Assembly (NCBI GenBank): GCA_023450085.1
Contig: JAEXHI010000014.1
Span: 1 to 64,000 of the forward strand
DNA: 64,000 bases
From: Bacteroidota bacterium
GTDB lineage: Bacteria; Bacteroidota; Bacteroidia; Sphingobacteriales; Sphingobacteriaceae
Direction: 5' to 3'
Below are positions 33,451 to 43,209 of the stretch, one piece after another. Numbering within the stretch: the first letter of the stretch is position 1; each line of letters opens with the position of its first letter. The notes under the pieces were generated by a model, which saw only the letters and a list, made by a program, of their open reading frames with translations, made no database searches and was not told where the DNA came from. The position numbers and the translations under genes were made by a program.

Positions 33451-35520
33451 ATGATGCCTAGCGCCACCAAAAAACAACATTTGCTGTTTTGCATGCTCAT
33501 GCTTTGTATTGGCGTTACGGTAAAGGCACAAACTTCCAAAATTGACGACTTGCTTGGCCAATGGGACAAAAACAGTCCTGACACTACTCAAATAAAAGTT
33601 TTAAGAAAATTGTCAGCGGCTTACACCTCGGTTGATCCCCTTAAAAAATTCTATTATGCCAATCAATATCTGCAGTTAGCAAAGAAAAACAACATCGATT
33701 CTTCCATCTCAAATGCCTATTTAGATATGGGAATTGCTTACGCGGTAAGAAGTCAGCTAGATAGTGGTTTATATTATTTCAAACTCGGTCATGAAATAGC
33801 TAAGGAAAGTAATTACCTCCCTGGAATTGCCAGAGGCTATGTGAACATGGGTTTTATTTTGGACCGTCAGGACAAGAAAAAAGAATCAGTAAAGTATTAC
33901 GAAGAATCGTTAAAAATTTACCGAAAGCTCAACAACAGGAAAGGGATTAACCAATGCATTATGAACTTGGGTTCTCTCTATTTCGACTTAGGCGAGTACA
34001 AAACTGCTGATCTCTACTTCCATCAGGTATTGGATAACGTAAGGGAAACACCAAACGATCAGGCAGGCTTGGCCAATGCACTTTTTTCATTGGGTAATTC
34101 CAATAGGAAACTAGGAAATTCCCAGAAGTCGTTGGAATATTTTCGTCAAAGCTTAGCCATTAGAGAAAAAATAGGTGACTTAAACGGCATCGCTCTTAGT
34201 AACTGGGGCATTGGCTTAGTGATGAATAATACCAACAAATTTGAACAGGCCTTAGTTCACCTGAAAGTTGCGCTGGAAAACAATCGAAAAACAAAAAACG
34301 TTTACCAGGAATCTATTGTCTTGATGGCAATATCACATGCCTATTTACATCTGGAAGACTATAAAAAGGCAGAAGAAAATATAAAGCTAGCCTTGGACAA
34401 GGCGAAGGAAGCAGAATCAAAAACTTTGGTGGTGCAAGCACTTGAGAACCTGGTAAACATCGAAACAGCACAGAAAAAATTTGACCTTGCCCTGAAACAT
34501 CAATCGGATTACATGGCTATTAATGATAGCCTTAATAATTCCAAGACCAAGAAAGAGGTTATTTTAAACGATCTAAAAAGGGTAAACACCGACAATAAAA
34601 ATCTAGAAGAACACAACCAGAAAATTTCCGAAAAAATTACTGATTACGCGATCATCATTGTTATTGTTACTGCTTTGCTATTGGTGGTTGCTATTTTGCT
34701 GTTGTTATATTATAAGCGTAACTCAGAAAATAAAAATGCCAATATTTTACTGCAAAAACAGAAACAGGAAATTGCCGAAGTAAACGAAGAGCTGAAAACT
34801 CAAATGGAGATTATCAACGCCCAAAATGTGGAGCTTGAAAAACTCAATAGGGTAAAAAATAAATTCTTCTCCATTGTTTCACACGATTTAAGGGCCCCTA
34901 TTAATTCCCTAATGAGCTTGTTTGAAATGTATCGCAATGGTGTTTTGAATGAGGAAGAACTTGGTGAATTATTGAACAGATTGGAAGATACCATTTATAA
35001 TACCGCCGCCTTCCTGGATAATCTATTGGAATGGTCAAAAAGCCAATTAGAAGGTATTACTGTTAACCCTATTCAAGTAGAACTTCATCAAATTGTGTCA
35101 CACAACATCAAACTGATGGATTCTCACATCAGAACAAAATCTATTAAGGTTCAAAACAATGTACCTGCTGATGCTTTAGCCTTTGTGGATTTAAATATGA
35201 TTCACGTAGTCATCAGAAATTTGCTTTCCAACGCCATAAAATTCTGCAAAGCTAATGATGAGGTTGTTTTTGAAGCCAAGCTTGAAGGTGAAAACATTAT
35301 TTGCACCATTAGGGATACTGGCCCTGGCATTAGCGACACCGACCTAGAGAATTTATTTAATCTGGCCCATACGCCAAATACGGGCACCGCTGGTGAAAGA
35401 GGGTACCACATCGGGCTTATCTTGTGTCAGGATATGATTACCCAAAATCATGGCAGCTTGAAAGTAGATAGCCAATTAGGTAAAGGAACCACATTTTTTA
35501 TTACGTTGCCTAGCGAGTAA
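33451..35520 (+). CDS. TPR-containing sensor histidine kinase
   Basis: 689 residues. Signal peptide (about 1-26), six or so tetratricopeptide repeats in the periplasm (about 60-330, e.g. SNAYLDMGIAYAVRSQLDSG), one transmembrane helix (about 402-424, AIIIVIVTALLLVVAILLLLYY), a coiled coil, then a kinase core: H-box FFSIVSHDLRAPINSL, N-box MIHVVIRNLLSNAIKFC and G1 TIRDTGPGISD. The G2 box reads GYHIGLILCQDMI instead of G-x-G-x-G, an atypical form. No response regulator is adjacent, so this is an orphan kinase. Two ATG codons in tandem could start it. Confidence 0.9.
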   Translation: MMPSATKKQHLLFCMLMLCIGVTVKAQTSKIDDLLGQWDKNSPDTTQIKVLRKLSAAYTSVDPLKKFYYANQYLQLAKKNNIDSSISNAYLDMGIAYAVRSQLDSGLYYFKLGHEIAKESNYLPGIARGYVNMGFILDRQDKKKESVKYYEESLKIYRKLNNRKGINQCIMNLGSLYFDLGEYKTADLYFHQVLDNVRETPNDQAGLANALFSLGNSNRKLGNSQKSLEYFRQSLAIREKIGDLNGIALSNWGIGLVMNNTNKFEQALVHLKVALENNRKTKNVYQESIVLMAISHAYLHLEDYKKAEENIKLALDKAKEAESKTLVVQALENLVNIETAQKKFDLALKHQSDYMAINDSLNNSKTKKEVILNDLKRVNTDNKNLEEHNQKISEKITDYAIIIVIVTALLLVVAILLLLYYKRNSENKNANILLQKQKQEIAEVNEELKTQMEIINAQNVELEKLNRVKNKFFSIVSHDLRAPINSLMSLFEMYRNGVLNEEELGELLNRLEDTIYNTAAFLDNLLEWSKSQLEGITVNPIQVELHQIVSHNIKLMDSHIRTKSIKVQNNVPADALAFVDLNMIHVVIRNLLSNAIKFCKANDEVVFEAKLEGENIICTIRDTGPGISDTDLENLFNLAHTPNTGTAGERGYHIGLILCQDMITQNHGSLKVDSQLGKGTTFFITLPSE

Positions 35521-35644
35521 AAAAAACAAATTCCCATAATCAAATTTCAATTAGCAGACTGCAAAACGACTGTATTTGCAATATTTTACTTATTTCAATG
35601 TAGAATATCCCTCATCAACGCTATAATCTTTAACTATATTGAAC

Positions 35645-35652
35645 TATTTTTG
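35645..35652 (+). promoter_or_regulatory. -7 box of the 436-residue lipoprotein gene
   Basis: TATTTTTG, 47 bp before the ATG at 35700. Confidence 0.4.
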
Positions 35653-35699
35653 ATTGTATCGATGAAAAATTTGTCATTGATCTACTTCAAACCATTACT

Positions 35700-37010
35700 A
35701 TGAAAAATCATTTTATAGCTTTTATATCAGTATTATTCTTATCAGTAAGCGGATGTTCAAATACGGAAACTGACGAAGAACTGCTAGCATTAGACCAAGA
35801 GAGGCTAACAGAAAACTTAAACTACGACAAAATCACATTTTACAAGTTTGCGAAAATTGCTATGAGATCTTCAGCGGTGCAAGATACTACCAAAGCTGAA
35901 TATCAGAAATTTGGTAAGCATTTGAATAAAGTGATAAACTCCTTAAGTAATGTTAACACAGATTCTGGCAAACATATTTCTGCCGTAGAAGCGCTAATGC
36001 TATATAAAGATTATCGGGCTGTGAAGGGTTTCGTAAAAGAAACTGATGAAGATATTTTTCCAACCTTAACCGAAGGGATAAATAGAGTTTATGGCAACAC
36101 CAAACAGAAATTTACGCTATTAGCTGGCGATGAAAAAACCCAAGCTCAAAACATTGAGCACGCCATCTTAAGTATGATTGTTCTGGCTACCAGAGATTTG
36201 GGGCAGCCATTTGCGCTATATGAATGCTCGAAAACTCAACCCGAGCTTTTACCTGACCACGAAACGAAAACATTATTGGAATTTGTAAGGGGGTTTCTGT
36301 TTTTCAGCAACAATTTATTCTATTTATCTGAAGATGGACTTTCTAGAAATATTAAATGGTTAGATAAAAATGAGAAGGTTCCACTGCCGTACACTAAAGC
36401 ATTTTTTGGTTGGCGAAATTTAAGCGATAGTCAAACGCATACCGCTTTCCATGGCATTAATTATTTATTTAGAGGTTTCGATAGGCTAAGAATGGAAAGA
36501 AAAGTAGATGAAGAAAGAGCTTTGGACGATTTTGAAAAATTCTTGGAAGACACTAAAAAACTGGGGCTTGAAACTGAATTGACGTTAACGGTAGAAAGCT
36601 ATTTATATCTGAAACGTGAAGATAAAACTAAAGCCATTGCTGCATTAACAAAGTTAAAGAAAAGCCCTTTATTGTCTAACAGTGAACGCGAAGCTTTAGA
36701 AAAAACCATTGTTTACGTAAATAACCGAGAAGCTGATAAGGCACTGAACGGTGTTTACGACAAAGTTTTTTTGAGCAAAATTGTGACTAAATATATGTTT
36801 TCTATTTTGATGAAGGTAGATTGGGAGCGAGTGCTTAGAGAAAATAATGTTCCGCATACCAAAGAAATGTTTGCTACTGTACGCAAAGTTCAGCAAATTT
36901 CCAGTTCAGTGGACAGTTATGCTGACAATAAGAATATAGAAAAGGGTAAAACTGAATTGAAGAAAAAAGGTAGTGAGATTTTAAATGGAGCAAAGGGGTT
37001 GTTTAAATAA
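35700..37010 (+). CDS. Lipoprotein of unknown function (436 residues)
   Basis: N-terminal lipoprotein signal with SVSGC lipobox (Cys19), then a long, mostly helical, Lys/Glu-rich protein with no recognised motif. Segments such as ERALDDFEKFLEDTKKLGLE and KTKAIAALTKLKKSPLLS look like helical-repeat (TPR-like) pairs. It stands alone between the orphan kinase and lipA with its own promoter box. No function can be assigned. Confidence 0.78.
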   Translation: MKNHFIAFISVLFLSVSGCSNTETDEELLALDQERLTENLNYDKITFYKFAKIAMRSSAVQDTTKAEYQKFGKHLNKVINSLSNVNTDSGKHISAVEALMLYKDYRAVKGFVKETDEDIFPTLTEGINRVYGNTKQKFTLLAGDEKTQAQNIEHAILSMIVLATRDLGQPFALYECSKTQPELLPDHETKTLLEFVRGFLFFSNNLFYLSEDGLSRNIKWLDKNEKVPLPYTKAFFGWRNLSDSQTHTAFHGINYLFRGFDRLRMERKVDEERALDDFEKFLEDTKKLGLETELTLTVESYLYLKREDKTKAIAALTKLKKSPLLSNSEREALEKTIVYVNNREADKALNGVYDKVFLSKIVTKYMFSILMKVDWERVLRENNVPHTKEMFATVRKVQQISSSVDSYADNKNIEKGKTELKKKGSEILNGAKGLFK

Positions 37011-37124
37011 CTTTTGTTATGGGTTCTTTGCAGTGAATTAGAATTAGTATCGGATTACGAATTTGCTAGGACTTTTTGCCTATTTGCACAGGCTTTGTTT
37101 TCTAAACCTTATTGAAGCGACATA

Positions 37125-37150
37125 CTTTTTGGTTTTACAAAACCAAAAAG
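37125..37150. repeat. Perfect 12-bp hairpin in lipA upstream region
   Basis: CTTTTTGGTTTT (37125-37136) and AAAACCAAAAAG (37139-37150) with a 2-base loop. Position between two same-strand genes suits a terminator for the lipoprotein gene, but the stem is A/T-rich and no T-run follows. The rest of 37011-37307 shows no gene. Confidence 0.6.
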
Positions 37151-37295
37151 ATATAGCTGAAAGAAGGACTAACACTAATGTAGGCTGTAACTTGCTTTTC
37201 AAATCCAAAGAACTAAAAAACGGGCTACTAACTAATTATCCAAAACATTACAACCTTCCAACATTTCAAGGTTACAACAATTAATAAAGATTGTT

Positions 37296-37303
37296 TAACT
37301 TTG
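37296..37303 (+). promoter_or_regulatory. -7 box 4 bp before lipA
   Basis: TAACTTTG, then TATT, then ATG at 37308. Same 4-bp spacing as ribH and three other genes. Confidence 0.55.
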
Positions 37304-37307
37304 TATT

Positions 37308-38201
37308 ATGATTGAACTTCCAGTTGTAGCGCCAGTTACCGAAAAAGCACGTAAACCTGATTGGCTAAGGGTGAAATTACCTGTGGGTAAAGAATATGCA
37401 CAAGTAAGAAGTTTGGTGGATACGCATAAGCTGCACACCATCTGCGAGAGTGGTAATTGTCCGAATATGGGCGAGTGTTGGGGTGCAGGTACAGCAACCT
37501 TCATGATTTTAGGGAACATTTGTACCCGTTCATGTTCTTTCTGTGCTGTAGCAACGGGCCGTCCTTTGGCGGTGGATACCGATGAACCTAACCGAGTGGC
37601 CAATTCGGTGAAGTTAATGGGTGTAAAACATTGCGTAATTACTTCGGTTGACCGTGACGACTTAAAAGATGGAGGCTCAATTATTTGGGCAGAAACCCTA
37701 CAAGCCATCAGACGTGAAAGCCCAATCACTACCCTAGAAACTTTAATCCCTGACTTTAAAGGTCAATGGGATAATCTATACAGAGTTTTAGAAGAAAGAC
37801 CTGAAGTGGTTTCCCACAACATGGAAACGGTTAGACGTTTGACCAGACAGGTTCGTATTCAAGCGAAGTACGACAGAAGCTTGGAGTGTCTTAAAAGAAT
37901 TTCGGAATTTGGTTTACGTACTAAAACTGGTATCATGCTAGGTTTAGGCGAAACAGAGGAAGATGTTTTTGAGGCTATGGACGACTTGGTTGCCAATGGT
38001 GTACATATTTTAACTTTAGGTCAGTACTTACAACCTACCAAAGCTCACCATCCTGTGCTTGATTGGATTCACCCAGACCAATTTGCTAAATACAAAGAAG
38101 TAGGTTTGGCGAAAGGTTTGAAATATGTGGAAAGTGGTCCGTTGGTACGTTCTTCTTATCACGCAGAAAAACACCTTTTTGATATTGAAGGAATAGCTTA
38201 A
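37308..38201 (+). CDS. lipA: Lipoyl synthase
   Basis: 297-residue radical-SAM enzyme that inserts two sulfurs into octanoyl groups on lipoate-dependent proteins. Both 4Fe-4S cluster motifs are seen: the auxiliary cluster CESGNCPNMGEC and the radical-SAM cluster CTRSCSFC, and the C-terminal RSSYHAEK that supplies the Ser ligand. LTLGQYLQPTKAHHPV is also diagnostic. Single gene; downstream is a long repeat-bearing region. Confidence 0.97.
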   Translation: MIELPVVAPVTEKARKPDWLRVKLPVGKEYAQVRSLVDTHKLHTICESGNCPNMGECWGAGTATFMILGNICTRSCSFCAVATGRPLAVDTDEPNRVANSVKLMGVKHCVITSVDRDDLKDGGSIIWAETLQAIRRESPITTLETLIPDFKGQWDNLYRVLEERPEVVSHNMETVRRLTRQVRIQAKYDRSLECLKRISEFGLRTKTGIMLGLGETEEDVFEAMDDLVANGVHILTLGQYLQPTKAHHPVLDWIHPDQFAKYKEVGLAKGLKYVESGPLVRSSYHAEKHLFDIEGIA

Positions 38202-38742
38202 GAGCAGGATTTTTAGGAATAAGGAGCAAGGAGTAAAGACCGTGTTTTTTATTTTTTAGCTACAAAAATATCAGTAACTAAGATGAGATTAATTATCTTG
38301 CCTTTATATACTAATAAGTAGCCTAGAATGAGATTGCTTCTCCGAATGGTCGGAGCTAGCTGTCGTTCCTCCTCGCAAAGACGAAAAAAAGAGCGTCATT
38401 GCGAAGAATGAAGCAATCTTAAAGCGGAATCTCTCGCGAGTTTGTTAATACCATTCAGTTTACTAAGTGCCTATGTGGTTCATTTAAGAAGCTTTTACGT
38501 TTTTGGCAAAAAATACAACCACATAGTCACATAAGAGTCCATGCCAACAGGTTTAGTTTTTAGCAAAAAAAGAAGGTTTGCCAGACTTGAGATCTTGAAA
38601 AATTACAAATCCACTATCCCAAAATCACGTAAAAAAAAAACACCCCTGACATTATTGCCAGAGGTGCCTCCTTCGTTTGTTAATTTAGCATGGGATGAGG
38701 CTTACTGCGGAAAAACCAAAACCAGCAATGGCAAGCCCCCAC
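38202..38742. other. Long intergenic region with several degenerate repeats
   Basis: 38337-38420 carries two halves of the GAAGCAATC/CATTGCGA family (GAGATTGCTTCTCCG and GCGTCATTGCGAAGAATGAAG). 38471-38526 has CTATGTGGTT paired with AACCACATAG. 38631-38666 is the terminator of the pectinesterase gene. The open frame at 38541-38753 runs through these repeats and the terminator and is not a gene. Confidence 0.6.
38631..38666 (-). terminator. Terminator of the pectinesterase gene
   Basis: CACCCCTGACA (38641-38651) pairs with TGCCAGAGGTG (38656-38666), the mismatches being G-T wobbles; on the minus strand the stem is followed by ten T. Confidence 0.8.
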
Positions 38743-41700
38743 TTATTTTCTGATGATTTTAAGTGTCTGTTTTTTACCCTCGTTAAGAAGGTTGATGAAA
38801 TATAAACCTTTTGGAAGTGCACTGAAATCCAAAGAAGTACTACTCTCTCCTTTTTTAGCCCACTGGCTTATTTGTTTTCGCCCTTGTAAATCGTAAACTA
38901 CCACTTCGGTATTTGCGATTAAGGTGGAAAATCTAAGCGTTGCCGCACCTTCCGTTGGATTTGGATAAGCGGCTAAACTCATTCCCAAATCTTGGATTTC
39001 TACCAAACTTACTTCACTAAAAGTTACTTTTCCATCTTTATCATATTGCTTTAATTGGTAATATGATTTGCCCAGTAATGGCGAGCGGTCTATAAAGCTA
39101 TATTGATGCTCACCCATCGTATTTTTGGAGCTTTGTACATTCACTGTTTCAAATGCCGAAGTTTCGCTTCTGCGTAATACTTCAAACTTATCCGTATTTA
39201 TCTCATTGGCAGTTTTCCAATTAACACTTACCTGTGGATTGGTATTTGTTCCTGATTTTTTAGCTTCAAAAGAAAGTAAATCCAAAGGCAACACACCGTC
39301 GTTAACCACTACAAATGGACTAAATTGATTAATGTTGTTGATGGTAGCAGTGTAAGGATTAGTCCCTGCAAGTGTGGCGGCATAACCCACATACGCTCCC
39401 GAATGATAGTTAGCCACACTTATAGGCGAACTGGTTGAAAAACCAGCATTATGGTTTGCCGCGGCCCATTGAAACTGAAGATTAGCATTGGCTCCTGCAC
39501 CCGATGGCGTAATATTCCATTGTAAATTCACCGAGTTGCTAGGGTTAAACGGAAGTGTATTATCTATCCCCGTTTTTAAGCTTACTGAAAAGTCATTGCT
39601 TGTTCCCGTATTGCTAATGCTCAAAGGCGAATAACCTACACTTGTACCCACTGGAATTAGGGTATTTGTTGAACCTATATTTTTCACTATCAAACTTCCC
39701 GTACCGTTGGTAATGACATAACCTGTAGCGGTATTATCTCTGGTGATGCTATTTACAGTTAGTGAATTATTCCCTAAGGTTAAAATTCCAGCTTCTATGG
39801 TAAGGTTATCTGAAACTATCGGTGATTGTAATGTATAATTTCCTACCACATCTACCGTAAGGTTTTTCAACAAAGTAGCGGCATCACTGTATTTATAAAT
39901 ACCCGTTGTTCCTCTCAAATTCAACTTTACCGAAGCGGCCGAATTTGATTCGAACGTACCGCTATTCACCACAAAATCTCCAGCTACATTCAATACCGCA
40001 TTTACAGTTCCATTTTCTCTAACAACTACCCTACCCCCATTCTGTTCATAACTTCCCAAACCAATGGTGCCATTAGCATTTAACAAAGCTAGATAAGTAG
40101 TTCCCGTGCTGTTTACGGTAAACTTACCTCGCACGTTAGCCGTTAAACTTCCTTGAAATGCATAGTAATTACTTTGCCCTGTATTGTTCCAAATTACATT
40201 ATAATAACTTAATGTGTTTTTCAATATCCCTGTTTGCGAGGTGGTAATTCCCGAAATCAAAAAGGTAGCACCATCTTCGAAAGTAATCACGACCGGCATG
40301 GTGTTTGAATTTGCGGCATGTTCGTAAATCCCTCCATCTTTCACGGTTACGTAGTTATAATTCACCGAAGATTTATTAGTTAGCTTTCCTTTAATGAATA
40401 CGTTACTTCCTGTTTGGTCAACTTTTAAAGTGCCGCTATTAGTCACTAAACCATTGATGATCAAATCGTATTTACCATCATTATTTACGGTTCCATTATT
40501 TTCAAACTCTCCGTCTATTTGATAAAGCTGGTCGCGATGCAAACCTAATATTTTACCACTTTCAACAATGAGTTTACCGCCGTCTCTAACTACAATAGAA
40601 TTGACGTAACCATAAGACCCACTTTGTGCGGTAGTTAAATCGGTCATATTAGGAGCAATAACGGTATGGTTAGCTTGAATGAAAGAGGTTTGTCCAGTAC
40701 CAAAGTGAGGAATGGTTGGTGCTGCCGACCACGTGCCAGCCACCATTTTTTGCCAAATACTTGGGTCTAGCCAAGCACCACTACTAATTGTTCGGTAATC
40801 CCCTTCTTTGGTTGCTAAGCCAACATCTCCTTTGATGTCTACATTTTTAAGGGTGACGTATCTGGTAGCGCTTGAACTCACTGTTCTAAAGTATAGCCTA
40901 AATTTAAGTTCCTGACTAGGTAACACGGTGATCCCAGAAGCACCATTTAAGGCAAAGGCATATCTTTTTACACCAGCATTCTGATTATCCAATAACCAAG
41001 TGCCATCTACAAAAGTTGGATAGCTGCCTGTAACCACTAATGGGTTACCGTTCAGTAATCCAGCTTTGAGTAAAGTACTCGTGGCAAAATTATCCGTAGA
41101 ATATTCGATGGCGAAATTCCCCGTAGTACTAAAAACAGCCAAATTGAACAGAATAGAATCAACTCTTATTTCATAATTGGCGTTTGGCTTCACGCTAATT
41201 TCAACATGCTTAGATTTATCCGTCATGCTCTTTAAACCGTTATCGGTTTGCCAACTCCCGCCATCTGCAGCAGGTGCGAACTGAACTCCAGAAGCCGTAG
41301 AGAAAGGCACATTGCTTCCGCTTACTTGGTTAGATAAAATATAACTCTTCAAATCCAACGAGGCTGAAGTTACGCCTTCCCTCAGGTAAGATGCATTTAC
41401 ATTTTGAGCAAAACTGATACTTGCAATTCCCTTGCTGTTTACCAAGGGCTGATTAAGGGTTTCGCCACTTGCTGCTATCGTTTTATTATGGCTACCCGTT
41501 CCAGAAACAAAGGTCACATTACCCGAATAAAGTCCCGCGGTGGTCGCATTTAAACGTATCAAAACAGATTTTGACGCCAATAAACCATTGGTAGCCGTCA
41601 GTAGTAGCGGGCTCGCATTGTTTTTCCAAGTCACGCCATTATCTGCACTTACTTCAAAATTAGCTGGAGGAGTCACCGTAACATCAGTCTGCAAGTATTC

Positions 41701-43131
41701 GCCACTTAAGGTGAGCACTTGTGTTGCCGAAGGCTTGTCTATCCCTTGTTTAAATGCCTGCAATGCACCTGTTAATGTCATTACGGGTATTGCGGAAATA
41801 GTCGTACTTTCTGAACGAACTGTTCCACTTGCTGAACTGGCTTCTACATAATATTCGTAAGTAGACATAGACGGAGGAACCATTTCTTTGCCAGTACTTG
41901 GCGCATAGGCAAGGTTCACGTCATTGCCTGTAATGGTTTGCTCATTCACCAAAGCTGGGCTGCCACCATCCGTAATGCGATACAATCGATAGGTCACATT
42001 ATTTTCAGGCCAGTTTAAATTCCATTTAAAAGTAAGTTCTGTTCCTGTTTTAGTATACTTGAAATTGGAAATAGCCAACCTGTTTGCTGGTACTGCATTG
42101 CCATCCAAAAAAACAGCATAAGGGTCCCAAACTACATTATTCCTATCCTTAAAAACCACATTGTTATCCAAATATTCGGCAACTTCACTAGCACTTAATT
42201 GTTTAGACCAATTTACCCTTGAAGCTACGTTTAGAGGATTACCTGCCATATCCATGGAGTTGTATTCGGCATAAATAATTTTACTTACATCAGTCCCTGC
42301 ATCCCAAATTGACCATCCTTCTGGCTTCACTACATTACTCATTTTGGTGTTTACAAAAATCGTTGCCGAAGTTGCTTTGGGTTCAGCCGTAGCCGCATCA
42401 TTTTGCCAAGGTCGGCCCAATACGTATTTTGTAGTACCTCTATTAGCAATAATCTCGCAATTTCTGAACAACAAACCTTTGCTTTCCCTAGTATTAGAGG
42501 CCGTGATATAACTACTCGCTTGATTGTCTACACGGTCTCTCGGATAAATGGTACACTCGTCAAATACTGTTTTGGCGTTACCAAAAATAAAATCGACCAC
42601 ACCTTCAATGTAGCATTTGTACAACGACTGCGGGTATTTAGAATTGTAGGACAGAAAAGTATCCTGTCCACCTAAAAACCTACAATTTTTAAAAGAGGCC
42701 CTATCGCCACTTACATTAATGGCCAAGGCCTGTGGCGCATCGCCCGTGGTATTTTCGAAAGTGATATGTGCCGCACTAAAATCATCGGCATTGATAATTA
42801 CCGAAGCCGAATTTGCCGTACCATAAGTACCACCCCCTGGGATGCTCTTCCCGTTATAATTGTTATAGGTGATGATGGTTTTGGCCACATCTTCTCCAAT
42901 AAATTGGATGAAAGGCTTAGCAATGGTCAGGTTTTCATAATAAACCCCTTTTTTGATAAATATCCGATAGGGAGAAGTGGCGTTAGACGGCGCTGCATTT
43001 AATGCCGCCTGAATGGTGGTGTAGTTACCTGCGCCGCTTGGATCTACAGTGGCTTGATATTGCGCCCTCACTTGAAGGACCACCAAGCATAACACCATGC
43101 CGAAAATTGTTTTTAAAAGATGCCTTTTCAT
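38743..43131 (-). CDS. T9SS-exported pectin methylesterase, multidomain
   Basis: 1462 residues. Signal peptide (1-23); pectinesterase beta-helix (CE8) at about 25-345 with catalytic GGQDT (D157), GVVDFIFG (D180) and LGRPWQ (R240); it removes methyl esters from homogalacturonan. Then an FN3-like domain (about 350-445), beta-sandwich regions, a long repetitive beta-solenoid-like part (about 830-1150; VVRDGGKLIVESGKILGL), and from about 1290 the module LPLDLLSFEAKKSG...QLKQYDKDGK, ending in a type A T9SS sorting domain (AYPNPTEG...LKIIRK). It should be anchored at or released from the cell surface. Terminators on both sides give it its own transcript. Confidence 0.92.
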   Translation of the reverse strand: MKRHLLKTIFGMVLCLVVLQVRAQYQATVDPSGAGNYTTIQAALNAAPSNATSPYRIFIKKGVYYENLTIAKPFIQFIGEDVAKTIITYNNYNGKSIPGGGTYGTANSASVIINADDFSAAHITFENTTGDAPQALAINVSGDRASFKNCRFLGGQDTFLSYNSKYPQSLYKCYIEGVVDFIFGNAKTVFDECTIYPRDRVDNQASSYITASNTRESKGLLFRNCEIIANRGTTKYVLGRPWQNDAATAEPKATSATIFVNTKMSNVVKPEGWSIWDAGTDVSKIIYAEYNSMDMAGNPLNVASRVNWSKQLSASEVAEYLDNNVVFKDRNNVVWDPYAVFLDGNAVPANRLAISNFKYTKTGTELTFKWNLNWPENNVTYRLYRITDGGSPALVNEQTITGNDVNLAYAPSTGKEMVPPSMSTYEYYVEASSASGTVRSESTTISAIPVMTLTGALQAFKQGIDKPSATQVLTLSGEYLQTDVTVTPPANFEVSADNGVTWKNNASPLLLTATNGLLASKSVLIRLNATTAGLYSGNVTFVSGTGSHNKTIAASGETLNQPLVNSKGIASISFAQNVNASYLREGVTSASLDLKSYILSNQVSGSNVPFSTASGVQFAPAADGGSWQTDNGLKSMTDKSKHVEISVKPNANYEIRVDSILFNLAVFSTTGNFAIEYSTDNFATSTLLKAGLLNGNPLVVTGSYPTFVDGTWLLDNQNAGVKRYAFALNGASGITVLPSQELKFRLYFRTVSSSATRYVTLKNVDIKGDVGLATKEGDYRTISSGAWLDPSIWQKMVAGTWSAAPTIPHFGTGQTSFIQANHTVIAPNMTDLTTAQSGSYGYVNSIVVRDGGKLIVESGKILGLHRDQLYQIDGEFENNGTVNNDGKYDLIINGLVTNSGTLKVDQTGSNVFIKGKLTNKSSVNYNYVTVKDGGIYEHAANSNTMPVVITFEDGATFLISGITTSQTGILKNTLSYYNVIWNNTGQSNYYAFQGSLTANVRGKFTVNSTGTTYLALLNANGTIGLGSYEQNGGRVVVRENGTVNAVLNVAGDFVVNSGTFESNSAASVKLNLRGTTGIYKYSDAATLLKNLTVDVVGNYTLQSPIVSDNLTIEAGILTLGNNSLTVNSITRDNTATGYVITNGTGSLIVKNIGSTNTLIPVGTSVGYSPLSISNTGTSNDFSVSLKTGIDNTLPFNPSNSVNLQWNITPSGAGANANLQFQWAAANHNAGFSTSSPISVANYHSGAYVGYAATLAGTNPYTATINNINQFSPFVVVNDGVLPLDLLSFEAKKSGTNTNPQVSVNWKTANEINTDKFEVLRRSETSAFETVNVQSSKNTMGEHQYSFIDRSPLLGKSYYQLKQYDKDGKVTFSEVSLVEIQDLGMSLAAYPNPTEGAATLRFSTLIANTEVVVYDLQGRKQISQWAKKGESSTSLDFSALPKGLYFINLLNEGKKQTLKIIRK

Positions 43132-43152
43132 TTTTTTATGTTCATGAATTTG

Positions 43153-43186
43153 GAGAAAAAGGGAGCAGCCAATGAGCGCTCCCTTT
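43153..43186 (-). terminator. Terminator between pectate lyase and pectinesterase genes
   Basis: AAAGGGAGC (43158-43166) and GCTCCCTTT (43178-43186), followed on the minus strand by TTTTTC. Confidence 0.8.
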
Positions 43187-43209
43187 GATAATGCCGAGAA
43201 TTAGAAATT

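Noticed and set aside
37063..37284. 73-codon open frame upstream of lipA
   Set aside because: Passes through a perfect hairpin; no signal or motif.
38541..38753. 70-codon open frame before the pectinesterase end
   Set aside because: Crosses an intrinsic terminator and overlaps the end of the pectinesterase gene.
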